This document shows, in pieces, positions 1 to 7,333 of a DNA stretch of 23,568 nucleotides. How positions within the stretch are numbered: position 1 is the first letter of the stretch; each line of letters opens with the position of its first letter. The translations under genes were made by a program, and so were the position numbers. Location: NCBI RefSeq assembly GCF_001808955.1, contig NZ_KV795249.1:1-23568 (forward strand). Direction: 5' to 3'. The stretch is from Rothia sp. HMSC078H08 (lineage in GTDB: Bacteria > Actinomycetota > Actinomycetes > Actinomycetales > Micrococcaceae). The notes beneath the pieces were generated by a model, which did not search any database, had not been told where the DNA came from, and worked only from the letters and a program-made list of their open reading frames with translations.

Positions 1-38
1 TAAACCCGGCTGAGCCCTGACTAAACCCGGCTGAACCC
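1..38. repeat. Short direct repeat, two copies of 17 bp
   Basis: TAAACCCGGCTGAGCCC at 1-17 recurs at 22-38 with one mismatch (period 21). It lies downstream of the stop codon of the minus-strand helicase and may extend beyond the window edge. No function can be assigned. Confidence 0.6.
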
Positions 39-97
39 GAATCAGGGCACGCCAAAGACACCCGCAACCAGGCTCCGCCAATCCACACTGCCAGACT

Positions 98-129
98 CTG
101 TTACAGTCAGACCCTGTTACAGTCAGCCC
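98..129. repeat. Tandem 16-bp repeat, two copies
   Basis: CTGTTACAGTCAGACC (98-113) is followed directly by CTGTTACAGTCAGCCC (114-129), with one mismatch. CTGTTACAG is itself a near-palindrome. It sits in the non-coding region just past the helicase gene. Confidence 0.65.
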
Positions 130-186
130 CGCAACGCAGCGGGCGGGGGAGTGTAGAAGAGCGCAGAATAAGGGCTGCACTAGGTG

Positions 187-3100
187 CTACTCCACCAGGC
201 CCGCGAAACCCGACAGAGCCAGCACCTCCTCAACATCCTGCGGCACCGAGCGCGCCACCAGCGGCGAATGTACCAGCACCGCCTGCCACTGACCGCGCGA
301 CACCGCCACATTCAGACGATTCGGCGAGAGCACAAACCCGGCACCGCGCCCGGAATCAACCCGCGACGACGCCAACGACACCAGAACCACCGCAGCCTCC
401 TGACCCTGGAACTTATCCACCGTGCCCACACGCACGCCAGCACCCGAAGAATCCGCCAAACCAGCAGCAATCAGCGCCTCACGCACACAATCAACCTGCG
501 CGTTATACGCCGCCACCACAATGCAATCCTCCGCCGCCAACGGGCGCGGCTCAGCACCAGCCGCAGGGACCCACTCACGACCCAACAACTCGCGCACGCA
601 ATTCACCACCGCATGCGCCTCCTGTACAGAACGCACCGAACAACCCGCATGCTCCACCGGATACGACACCACACCCGGCGCAACACCCTGCAGGGTGCGA
701 CCAGCCGTCGCCGCCGCGCTCGCCAATGCGCCGTCATACGACAGCCACGACACGAGCTCGCACAACGCCGAATCCATACGCCACGACTCGCCCAAGAAAT
801 AGCCAAAACGAGGATTCAGCGCCGCCGCCCCATCAGACAACCAGCCCAGTGCCGAAACATCCACCGGGTACGGGTGCACACCCGTCGACACCTGCGGCAA
901 CTGCTGCGGATCACCCAACAGCAGCACCGAACGTGCCGCACGAGCCGCCGCCACCGTATTCGTCAGAGAGAACTGGCCCGCCTCATCAACCACCAGAACA
1001 TCCAGCGACCCGGCAGGCACGCGACGCTCACTCACGTAATCCCACACCGTACCGCCAAACAGCAGGCCGCCTGCACCAGAAATCAGCTCCGTCAGCTCAG
1101 AATCAGACACCTCAGACCACGGGGCGTCCGGGGTCACCGACTTGCCGCGCAGACGCACCGCGCGGGAGGCATCAAAACCCTCGCGGGCGCAGCACGCCGA
1201 CATGAGATTCTCAATCACCGCATGCGACTGGGCGACCACGCCCACCTTCGCGCCCTCCGCCACGAGGCGCGCAATCACGTGCGAGGCGAGGAAGGTTTTG
1301 CCCGCACCGGGAGGGCCCTGAACCGCCACATAGGAGTGGTCGAGGGCGTGAACCGCCGCGTGTACGGCATCCACCGTGGGTAGGGCAGAGCCCGGAAAAT
1401 CAACCTCACGGGGTAGATTTTCTGCATTTTTGGCGTTCGAGGCGCCCTTCTTCAGGCGCGGTGCGCGGCGGAACAGCAGGTCCGCGGAGGCGCTCTCCAT
1501 CCCCGTCAGCGAAGCCGCCGCATCGAGCACGCTCGGCAGGGTGCGGGGCGTGGCGGGAGCCTCTTCGGATTCGCTTGAAGCCCCGGAATCCTCGGCGGGC
1601 ACGGGGTCGCTCGGCATGAGGGCGCCGCCGAAAAGCAACCCGTGCACATCGGCCTGCAGGGCCGCCTCAATCGTCGCCGTAGATACCGGATCGCCAGGAC
1701 CAATACCCGAAGGCAGGGCACGGTGCGGCTCATCCTTCACGCGGATGCGCTCCTGCAGAAGCACCTCCAAGAACTCGCCGGTCGACTCGCCGGTCGACTT
1801 GCCGGACTCTGGGGCAGCCTCTTCGGGGTTCGCAGAATCCGCGGAACCGGCACCGAAACCGCCCTGCGCCACCGCCAGCACACGCAGGCCAAAGAAACCC
1901 GTCGCCGCCAACTCAGCGGGCACACGCTCACCCGGATTCGACGCACGGAAATAGTTCACCTGCGACTCCATATGGTCCAGCGCAATCTGCGGGCTCAACC
2001 CCGCCTCATACGCACAAAAAACCGCACGGTCAGAGGGTGCAATCACCAGGCTCGGGTCAGCCTCAATTCGCGCACGCAACAGGCGCACCTGCGCGCCGCG
2101 CACACGATACCAGCCGGGGGCGTCTTCAACCTCGGTGGGCTCCTTCATGGCGGCGGCAAGCGCCTCCAGGTCTGCGGGGGTGTTCAGAAGAGCATGCGCA
2201 TGCTCCACCGAAAGCACTTGCACCCGATCAAGGTACGCGTAATCGCGGCTCGCCACCCACGCCGTCGGGCCGTCCTCCAGACGGCGAATGTGCTCACGCC
2301 AGAACGGGGCACGCTCGCGGCGGTGATAATTCGTCATGGACAGCAACATCGCCGCCTCAAGCTCACCGGTACCCCAGCCGTGCTCCGCCGCGTGCTCCTC
2401 CAGGGATGCGAGCTGGGCATCTAGCAGGCACTGCAGGCGGTACTGTTCGCTGTCGTTCTCCACCGCGGCGGGCACCCTGTACATGACCGGATGCTCTTCG
2501 ATTTCGGGGTCTTCGGCGGCGTCTGCAGCGTCTTCGGTGACGAGTTCCGGGGCTTCGGTTGCGAGGGCAAGAGATGCCGCTGTGTTCAGGTGTGCGTTCA
2601 GGCATGCCGGGCACTCGCCGCAGGTCAGAAAATGCGGGATGCGCTCGGCAAGTTCCGCCGGTTCCACGCCCTCGTTCAGCGCCTCGGTGAGCGAGAGGAG
2701 GCGCTGCTCCTGCAGGCGAATGAGCGGCAGAATACGCGCCGAATCAACCCGGTGAGGTTGACCAGCGGGGGAGGAGTGCTCAGTATGCTCCGATTCGGGT
2801 TCCGCGCCGTGCTCCAGGCAGAGATCGAGGCGCACCGCATTCTTGGCACTTTCGGTGGCGCTCTCAGTGGCACCGGCGGTCAGCAGATGCCCCACCAGGG
2901 CACCGCGCAATAGTGCCCGATGCGCCGCCTCACCCAGGTGCGGGGTGCAGACGATTCGGGCGGTATTGCTCTCGGCGGTGCTGTCCGTAGCCGGGCAGTC
3001 GAGGCGGTCGAGCTCCACCGTGTAGGTCAGCCCCGCCGCGGAGATCGCCACCAGGGGCACCGGGTGCGCTGTGCCGCCCGCATGCTCACTGCTAACTACT

Positions 3101-3303
3101 CCACTGCCGACTACTGCACTGCCGACCATTCCGCCCTCGGTTAGCACCCGCAGGCACTCGCGGTACGCTTCGCGGGCGCGCTCCAACTTCTCGTGGGTCG
3201 GGTGGGCAGACTGCTTCTGCGCACGCTCCCGAAGCTCGGTGTAGAGCCGCATCTCGCAGGCGGAGGTTGCGGTCAGATCAGCGAGGGTGAAGGTAAGGTC
3301 CAT
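187..3303 (-). CDS. Superfamily 1 (Upf1/Dna2-like) helicase, TM0106-type RecB-like nuclease/helicase family
   Basis: Probable ATP-dependent DNA or RNA helicase. Numbered from the upstream ATG at 3369, the C-terminal motor is clear: Walker A GPPGAGKT 685-692, Walker B DEAGQ 795-799, motif III GDPQQLPQ 819-826, motif V FQGQE 987-991 and motif VI NRLNVAVSRG 1017-1026. The segment YHRRERAPFW (~348-357) and a C-x2-C-x2-C cluster (250-256) resemble the family in which a RecB-like nuclease precedes the helicase (TM0106 type). In the N-terminal ~480 residues I see no convincing nuclease D...D-x-K signature, so that domain may be degenerate. The start is uncertain: ATG 3303 (MDLTFTLADL) is preferred because the family-like sequence begins there, but the frame is open to ATG 3369 and neither has a good ribosome binding site. 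Residues ~505-535 and ~585-610 are Ser/Glu-rich linkers. Transcribed in the same direction as dacB. Role (repair or RNA metabolism) not determined. Confidence 0.8.
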   Translation of the reverse strand: MDLTFTLADLTATSACEMRLYTELRERAQKQSAHPTHEKLERAREAYRECLRVLTEGGMVGSAVVGSGVVSSEHAGGTAHPVPLVAISAAGLTYTVELDRLDCPATDSTAESNTARIVCTPHLGEAAHRALLRGALVGHLLTAGATESATESAKNAVRLDLCLEHGAEPESEHTEHSSPAGQPHRVDSARILPLIRLQEQRLLSLTEALNEGVEPAELAERIPHFLTCGECPACLNAHLNTAASLALATEAPELVTEDAADAAEDPEIEEHPVMYRVPAAVENDSEQYRLQCLLDAQLASLEEHAAEHGWGTGELEAAMLLSMTNYHRRERAPFWREHIRRLEDGPTAWVASRDYAYLDRVQVLSVEHAHALLNTPADLEALAAAMKEPTEVEDAPGWYRVRGAQVRLLRARIEADPSLVIAPSDRAVFCAYEAGLSPQIALDHMESQVNYFRASNPGERVPAELAATGFFGLRVLAVAQGGFGAGSADSANPEEAAPESGKSTGESTGEFLEVLLQERIRVKDEPHRALPSGIGPGDPVSTATIEAALQADVHGLLFGGALMPSDPVPAEDSGASSESEEAPATPRTLPSVLDAAASLTGMESASADLLFRRAPRLKKGASNAKNAENLPREVDFPGSALPTVDAVHAAVHALDHSYVAVQGPPGAGKTFLASHVIARLVAEGAKVGVVAQSHAVIENLMSACCAREGFDASRAVRLRGKSVTPDAPWSEVSDSELTELISGAGGLLFGGTVWDYVSERRVPAGSLDVLVVDEAGQFSLTNTVAAARAARSVLLLGDPQQLPQVSTGVHPYPVDVSALGWLSDGAAALNPRFGYFLGESWRMDSALCELVSWLSYDGALASAAATAGRTLQGVAPGVVSYPVEHAGCSVRSVQEAHAVVNCVRELLGREWVPAAGAEPRPLAAEDCIVVAAYNAQVDCVREALIAAGLADSSGAGVRVGTVDKFQGQEAAVVLVSLASSRVDSGRGAGFVLSPNRLNVAVSRGQWQAVLVHSPLVARSVPQDVEEVLALSGFAGLVE
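1395..1422. repeat. GAAAATC...GATTTTC palindromic repeat inside the helicase gene
   Basis: GAAAATC (1395-1401) and GATTTTC (1416-1422) form 7-bp inverted arms. The first 12 bases, GAAAATCAACCT, are identical to the arm of the intergenic repeat near 3453, and both copies continue with CACGGG. Here it codes for helicase residues ~649-659, in a poorly conserved linker just ahead of the Walker A motif. It looks like a palindromic repeat accommodated in frame. Confidence 0.55.
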
Positions 3304-3410
3304 GGTGACTTTTCTGCTGGAGGAGAGAGAAACAAGGCGGGTGTGAAACCCTGCCGGGTAAGTGGGCATGTGTCCCGGTTGAGGAGCCTATTGGCACCTG
3401 CCGCTGCCCT

Positions 3411-3478
3411 CACCCGAGAGGTTGATTTTCAGGTTTCACGTGAAACACTACAGAAAATCAACCTACACGGGATGATTT
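3411..3478. repeat. Inverted repeat surrounding the parS-like site
   Basis: AGGTTGATTTTC (3419-3430) and GAAAATCAACCT (3453-3464) are perfect 12-bp inverted arms separated by 22 bases that contain the ParB-site palindrome. Outside the arms the left flank (read on the minus strand, CTCGGGTG) and the right flank (ACACGGG) resemble each other and the copy inside the helicase gene. On the minus strand there is no T-tract after it, so it is not an obvious terminator for dacB. Confidence 0.75.
3432..3447. promoter_or_regulatory. parS: parS-like ParB binding site
   Basis: GGTTTCACGTGAAACA matches the widely conserved bacterial parS sequence TGTTTCACGTGAAACA at 15 of 16 positions and contains the perfect 14-bp palindrome GTTTCACGTGAAAC. 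Such sites are loaded by ParB for chromosome segregation and usually cluster around the replication origin. It is intergenic, between dacB and the helicase gene. ParB binding is inferred from the sequence match only. Confidence 0.8.
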
Positions 3479-3510
3479 AGGGAGCTTTCGGGGCTATCCG
3501 GGTGAACACA

Positions 3511-5079
3511 CTAGGAGACTGCACTCGCCGCGGCCGCGGTAGAAACTGCCGCCGCGGGCGCCGCCGAAGCGCTCGCCGCTACCGCAGAGGGGCTGGCAGA
3601 AGCACTCGGCGCAGTCGAACGGTTCGCAATCGCCGCCGCCGCCGCGTCCACGCGTTCCTTCGCGGCGGGCAGCGCATCCGCACCGCCCAGATCGTTCAGA
3701 ATAATCGCGAAAATCAGGCGGGTGCCGTCGGGTCGGGTCGCCACACCGCACAGCGAAGACACCGTGTACAAGGTGCCGGTCTTCGCCTGCACAAAAGTGC
3801 GTGCGTGCACGGCGTTCGCCGCACCAAAACGACCGGACAGGGTGCCGCTCACGCCCGCGATCGGGAACGTGCTCATCAGCTGTTCCGCATGCTCATCAGC
3901 ATTCAGCAGAGCCACAACCTGCACGAGGGTTCGGGCGGTCACGCGGTCCGTCAAGGACATGCCGCACACGTCCGCCTGAACCAGGTTTTCAATGTTTACG
4001 CCGGCATCCACGAGTGCCTGGCGCACGGTCTGCTGTGCCGCTTCGCCGCTACCTTCCTTACCTGCGGCAATGGCGGCGCAACGGCCGAGCACCTCGGCGA
4101 GGGCGTTATCGGATTTGAGCATCATTTGTTGTGCCTGCTCCAGCAAGGTTGCAGACTCGACCGCGGCGATTTCAACCGCTTCCGCGGGGGCGGTGCGGCG
4201 CTCCGCGAGGGTGAAGCTCATGCCGGACTCCTTGCCGGTGGTGTTGAGCGCATCCACGAACGCCTGCTGGGCGGCAACCGCCGCATCGTCGGGGCGTACC
4301 GGGTTGCTTGCGGTGGACTTGCCCGGCACCGTGTGCGATTCGAGCGCAATGGGGTGAATGGGCGTGATTTGGCCGGACGCCACGTCGGCGTCATCCCAGC
4401 CGGGGTTCACGCCGGGGCCGCTGAAGAAGGTGCCGTCAAGGTAGACGGGTAGCGCCGCGGTTGGCTTCTCGCCCTGAAGAAGCGCCTTCACGGTCAGCTC
4501 GGCGAGGGTGGTCAGGCCTGCGTGTCCGACGATCTGCTTCGGGTTGGAGGCGCCCGCACCGAGCAGGGTGTCGCCGCCTGCCATGAGGTACAGTCCGGCG
4601 GAGTCGCGGGTGACGCGTGTGCGCAGGCGCGCCTGCAGGTTCGCGTAGTGGTTGAGTGCGAACAGGGTCAGCACCTTAAAAGTGGAGGCGGGCACGCGCG
4701 CGGTGTCGGCGTTGGCGGCGTACAGGTCGGCGGGTGCGGTGGTTGCCTTGATGCTGGGCAGGTTGCCGTCCATGCCGGTGACGAGCAGGCTGTACTGCGG
4801 GTAGGTGCCGTCCGCGAAGAGCGCGGTGAGGGCGTTGCGTAGCTGCCCCTGTTCCGCTTCGGGCAGTGCGGGCGCGAGGCTCGGCGTAGCGCTCGGGGTT
4901 GCGGAGGCGGTCGCCTCGGCGGTACCGGACGCACTGCCGCTGGGGCTTGCGGAACCTTCGGGGCGTTTCTGTTCGGTTGCGGCGGATCCGCAGGCGGTGA
5001 GGAGGAACATGCCGCCGAGGGTGAGGGCGGCGCGGCGGGTGAGGGTGGTGGTCTGTGTGTTGGGCTTGTTGGAAGGCAT
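3511..5079 (-). CDS. dacB: D-alanyl-D-alanine carboxypeptidase/endopeptidase, PBP4 (DacB) family lipoprotein
   Basis: Peptidase S13 family enzyme that trims peptidoglycan stem peptides outside the membrane. The 522-residue product has the three penicillin-binding motifs in order: SxxK as STFK 132-135, SxN as SDN 323-325, and KTG 433-435. The N-terminus has a twin arginine (R15-R16), a hydrophobic stretch and a lipobox LTAC with Cys30, so it is probably a lipoprotein, possibly exported by Tat. Residues ~40-70 are a Ser/Thr/Ala/Pro linker, and the last ~35 residues (from ~487) are an Ala/Ser/Pro tail with no fold expected. Start chosen at ATG 5079: the frame is open to 5166, but only the downstream ATG gives a signal sequence directly, and a good -10 box ends six bases before it, suggesting a leaderless mRNA. 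Divergent from ppa. Confidence 0.93.
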   Translation of the reverse strand: MPSNKPNTQTTTLTRRAALTLGGMFLLTACGSAATEQKRPEGSASPSGSASGTAEATASATPSATPSLAPALPEAEQGQLRNALTALFADGTYPQYSLLVTGMDGNLPSIKATTAPADLYAANADTARVPASTFKVLTLFALNHYANLQARLRTRVTRDSAGLYLMAGGDTLLGAGASNPKQIVGHAGLTTLAELTVKALLQGEKPTAALPVYLDGTFFSGPGVNPGWDDADVASGQITPIHPIALESHTVPGKSTASNPVRPDDAAVAAQQAFVDALNTTGKESGMSFTLAERRTAPAEAVEIAAVESATLLEQAQQMMLKSDNALAEVLGRCAAIAAGKEGSGEAAQQTVRQALVDAGVNIENLVQADVCGMSLTDRVTARTLVQVVALLNADEHAEQLMSTFPIAGVSGTLSGRFGAANAVHARTFVQAKTGTLYTVSSLCGVATRPDGTRLIFAIILNDLGGADALPAAKERVDAAAAAIANRSTAPSASASPSAVAASASAAPAAAVSTAAAASAVS

Positions 5080-5085
5080 CTTTTG

Positions 5086-5091
5086 AGCATA
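5086..5091 (-). promoter_or_regulatory. Candidate -10 box of dacB (leaderless)
   Basis: On the minus strand TATGCT fits the actinobacterial TANNNT -10 pattern and is followed by six bases (CAAAAG) and the dacB ATG, so transcription would start at or next to the A of the start codon. No Shine-Dalgarno is present and no convincing -35 is seen. Confidence 0.45.
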
Positions 5092-5307
5092 GCGGGCGGA
5101 TGGGGTGCCTATCGAATTTACGCGCCGGTGTTGGAACACTCCTGCCGCGTTCCTCCCGCCCTTCACGAACCCTATCTGACCTGTCCGGCACGGCGGCGGG
5201 TCGCGTTGGCGGGCGCGGGACTAGGCGGAACGTTAACAGTGGTGTGCGCGTGGTAAATTACGCTGGTTTTGGCGCCGAATACGCGGTTTCGGTGTGCGTG
5301 AACGGGT

Positions 5308-5313
5308 TACAAT
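5308..5313 (+). promoter_or_regulatory. Candidate -10 box of ppa
   Basis: TACAAT is a near-consensus -10 about 85 bases upstream of the ppa ATG. TAAATT at 5254-5259 is a weaker second candidate. No clear -35 is visible for either. The 318-base gap between dacB and ppa (5080-5397) otherwise holds only the divergent dacB promoter and a leader with the ribosome binding site AAGAAGG. Confidence 0.45.
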
Positions 5314-5397
5314 GGGTGAGTTCAACACCTAACTTTCGCACCTTGCGCGCCGAAGTCGCCGCGAAAGTGACTCTAACTCACGAGAAAGAAGGTTCCG

Positions 5398-5883
5398 ATG
5401 GAACTCGACGTCACTATTGAAATTCCCCGCGGCTCCCGCGTGAAGTACGAAGTGGACCACGAGACCGGCCGCCTGCGCCTGGACCGCGTGCTGTTCACCT
5501 CCATGCAGTACCCCACCGCTTACGGCTACTTCGAGAACACCCTGGGTGAGGACGGCGACCCGCTGGACGCAATGCTGATCCTGGACGTTGACGTTGTTCC
5601 CGGCGTGCTGGTTGAGTCCCGCCCCGTTGCAGTATTCAACATGACCGATGAGGCTGGCGGCGACGCTAAGGTTCTGTGCGTTCCCACCGACAAGCGCTAC
5701 GACCACATCAAGTCCCTGGCTGATGTTCCGGAGCAGCTGAAGGCTGAGATTCAGCACTTCTTCGAGCGTTACAAGGACCTGGAGCCCGGCAAGTGGGTTA
5801 AGGGCGAGGGCTGGGAGGATCTGGCTGCTGCTGAGAAGATGGTCCAGGAGGCTATCGACCGTTTCGCAGCTGAGGGTCACTAA
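5398..5883 (+). CDS. ppa: Inorganic pyrophosphatase (family I, soluble)
   Basis: Hydrolyses pyrophosphate to two phosphates in the cytoplasm, pulling biosynthetic reactions forward. The 161-residue product has the usual length of bacterial family I enzymes. The signature EDGDPLD at 51-57 supplies the metal-binding aspartates D52, D54 and D57. Other family hallmarks are the N-terminal [12 protein letters not shown], the YPTAYGY segment at 38-44 and the VPTDKRYD segment near residues 100-107. The start ATG is preceded by AAGAAGG at good spacing. Monocistronic: it has its own promoter region and is followed by a structured terminator element. Confidence 0.97.
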   Translation: MELDVTIEIPRGSRVKYEVDHETGRLRLDRVLFTSMQYPTAYGYFENTLGEDGDPLDAMLILDVDVVPGVLVESRPVAVFNMTDEAGGDAKVLCVPTDKRYDHIKSLADVPEQLKAEIQHFFERYKDLEPGKWVKGEGWEDLAAAEKMVQEAIDRFAAEGH

Positions 5884-5917
5884 GCTGCCGCACCGTTAGG
5901 TGCACCCGGTTTTTAGG

Positions 5918-5992
5918 GGGGGCGTGTTCCCTGCGTCTGGTTCGTGCGAGTTTTCGTGCGTGCTGGAGGCGGCGGGCACGCCCCTTTTTGTG
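5918..5992 (+). terminator. Terminator-like repeat, copy 1 (after ppa)
   Basis: Begins GGGGGCGTG and ends CACGCCCC followed by TTTTT, so the ends can pair. An inner CGTGCG...CGTGCG pairing (with G-U) closes a small loop. This is a plausible Rho-independent terminator of ppa with an unusually long internal part. A nearly identical copy lies at 9684-9760: two substitutions and two single-base length differences over ~75 bases. Confidence 0.7.
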
Positions 5993-6315
5993 CTCGGAGC
6001 CGTTGTCCAGGGCTTTGTTGAGGTCGATTTCAGCAAGTACTTTGTGCGGTGGGGCTTGTAATATTTCTGCAAGTTCAGAATTTTTTGAAGATATTTCTAA
6101 AGTTACGGTTGCATAAATATTCAAGTTTAAAGTGAATGGATAATAAATTTTAGATTTACATTGATATGTATTTTGCATGAGAATGAAATATTGGCTTTTG
6201 AATGCTTGAAAACGCAGATTTCCAGAGTAGGGTTGAAAGAGTGGGGCGTAAGAGCGTCGACGAAGCGTAAACGCCACACACTATTTTCATCACTCAACTC
6301 AATTCAAGGACTATG
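5993..6315. other. AT-rich gene-free stretch at the left edge of the accessory block
   Basis: Base composition drops sharply to AT-rich right after the ppa terminator. No convincing gene on either strand. Possible promoter elements for the next gene are TTGATA (6161-6166) with TGAAAT 17 bases downstream (6184-6189), but AT-rich sequence gives such matches easily. The composition suggests foreign DNA. Confidence 0.5.
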
Positions 6316-7128
6316 ATGTCTGAACTTTCACGCCGACAAGTGTGCCGGCTCTCGTCGTTTGCCCTGGTAAGTTTCTTCGTATCACCTCAGAGCAATGCAT
6401 GGGGTGTACAGGACCCTGTTGGTTCTCCCCAGCAAATAGATGGGTGTACTGTTGCCCCGCTTAGTGAAGCGTGGTTGCCGACTAATGGTGCAGATAATGC
6501 CATTCTGTGGTTTCAGCTCCTTCCCTTTTCGGGCCCCTATGCTGGGGTGCATGCGCTTCCCTCGATAGAACTGATGGGGAATCAAGAAGAGTCAGCCTTA
6601 TATGAGGTAATTCGTCCCCATATTCACCGTGATACGGGGCAATGGCTGTCCAAAATTCCCTCGGGTCAGCAGATTGTGGTTGAGCTTGAGCAACTGAGCG
6701 GATCGCAAGAATACATAGTGCAGATGAATCGCTGGCAGCCGGGTTCCATGGGGCTGACAAGCCATTCTCCTGAGGGGTACCCAGCAGCACCATCGCTGGT
6801 GGTGCGTAGGGAATCGGGCCTGAGAATGATTCGTTCGCGTGGTGCCTCATTAGAGAGTGCCGAGTATTTTTGTGGTGTTTCCCAAGGGGAGGAAAACGCA
6901 TCTTTAGGTGCAGATGGTGATGCGTTTGTTCGAGTTCACCGCTGGGAATGGGAGTTTGAAGTCAGCGAGGATATTTCTCAACCGGAAGAGTTACTGCAAC
7001 AAGGGTACTTTGGCATGTATTTCCCGGGCCGTAGTGAATATGGCGGGTCTACTGTGTCGGCTTCCTATCGGATTAGTGTTAGAACGCCGGGAGGGGTGCT
7101 GACCTGTGTCACAATGCCTGCTTCATAA
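6316..7128 (+). CDS. Exported protein of unknown function with Tat-like signal
   Basis: I do not recognise this 270-residue protein. The N-terminus MSELSRRQVCRL followed by a hydrophobic stretch (SSFALVSFFV) and polar SPQSNAWG resembles a twin-arginine signal peptide with cleavage after Ala (SNA-WG). The mature part has no transmembrane segment and few cysteines (one in DGCTV near the start, one in FCGV, one near the C-terminus in LTCVT), which could form disulfides outside the cell. ATG codons sit at 6313 and 6316; AAGGA at 6306-6310 is correctly spaced only for 6316. Codon use and composition are less GC-rich than the housekeeping genes. Its neighbours are a beta-helix protein and an SLH protein, so a role at the cell surface is a reasonable guess, nothing more. 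Confidence 0.75.
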   Translation: MSELSRRQVCRLSSFALVSFFVSPQSNAWGVQDPVGSPQQIDGCTVAPLSEAWLPTNGADNAILWFQLLPFSGPYAGVHALPSIELMGNQEESALYEVIRPHIHRDTGQWLSKIPSGQQIVVELEQLSGSQEYIVQMNRWQPGSMGLTSHSPEGYPAAPSLVVRRESGLRMIRSRGASLESAEYFCGVSQGEENASLGADGDAFVRVHRWEWEFEVSEDISQPEELLQQGYFGMYFPGRSEYGGSTVSASYRISVRTPGGVLTCVTMPAS

Positions 7129-7226
7129 AGTCAGTATGGAGCAATTATAGAGATGTAGATTCGGGAGAAGCCTTGCTCTGTAAAAAGAGGCGATTGATAG
7201 GAGGTTGTCACAGATATATCGGAAGA

Positions 7227-7250
7227 ATACATCAAAGTATTTTGATGTAT
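7227..7250. promoter_or_regulatory. Perfect 10-bp inverted repeat upstream of the beta-helix gene
   Basis: ATACATCAAA (7227-7236) and TTTGATGTAT (7241-7250) are separated by GTAT. No T-tract follows, so this is either an operator for a DNA-binding dimer or an RNA hairpin in the ~200-base gap between the two genes. No other function can be read. Confidence 0.5.
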
Positions 7251-7333
7251 ATCCATTCAGAGAAGAATTAGTGCGTTAGTGTTCAAATTATTTGATTGTA
7301 TTCGCACTATGCAGATTAAGAAAGGAAAGCGAT

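Noticed and set aside
184..1383. Long open frame antisense to the helicase gene
   Set aside because: Arg/His-rich composition from GC-rich codon shadowing; the opposite strand has a clear helicase.
3502..4452. Open frame antisense to dacB
   Set aside because: Arg/Gly/His-rich shadow; dacB has all PBP4 motifs on the other strand.
5852..6277. 141-codon minus-strand open frame after ppa
   Set aside because: Runs through the ppa terminator and ppa 3' end and has mixed composition and no ribosome binding site.
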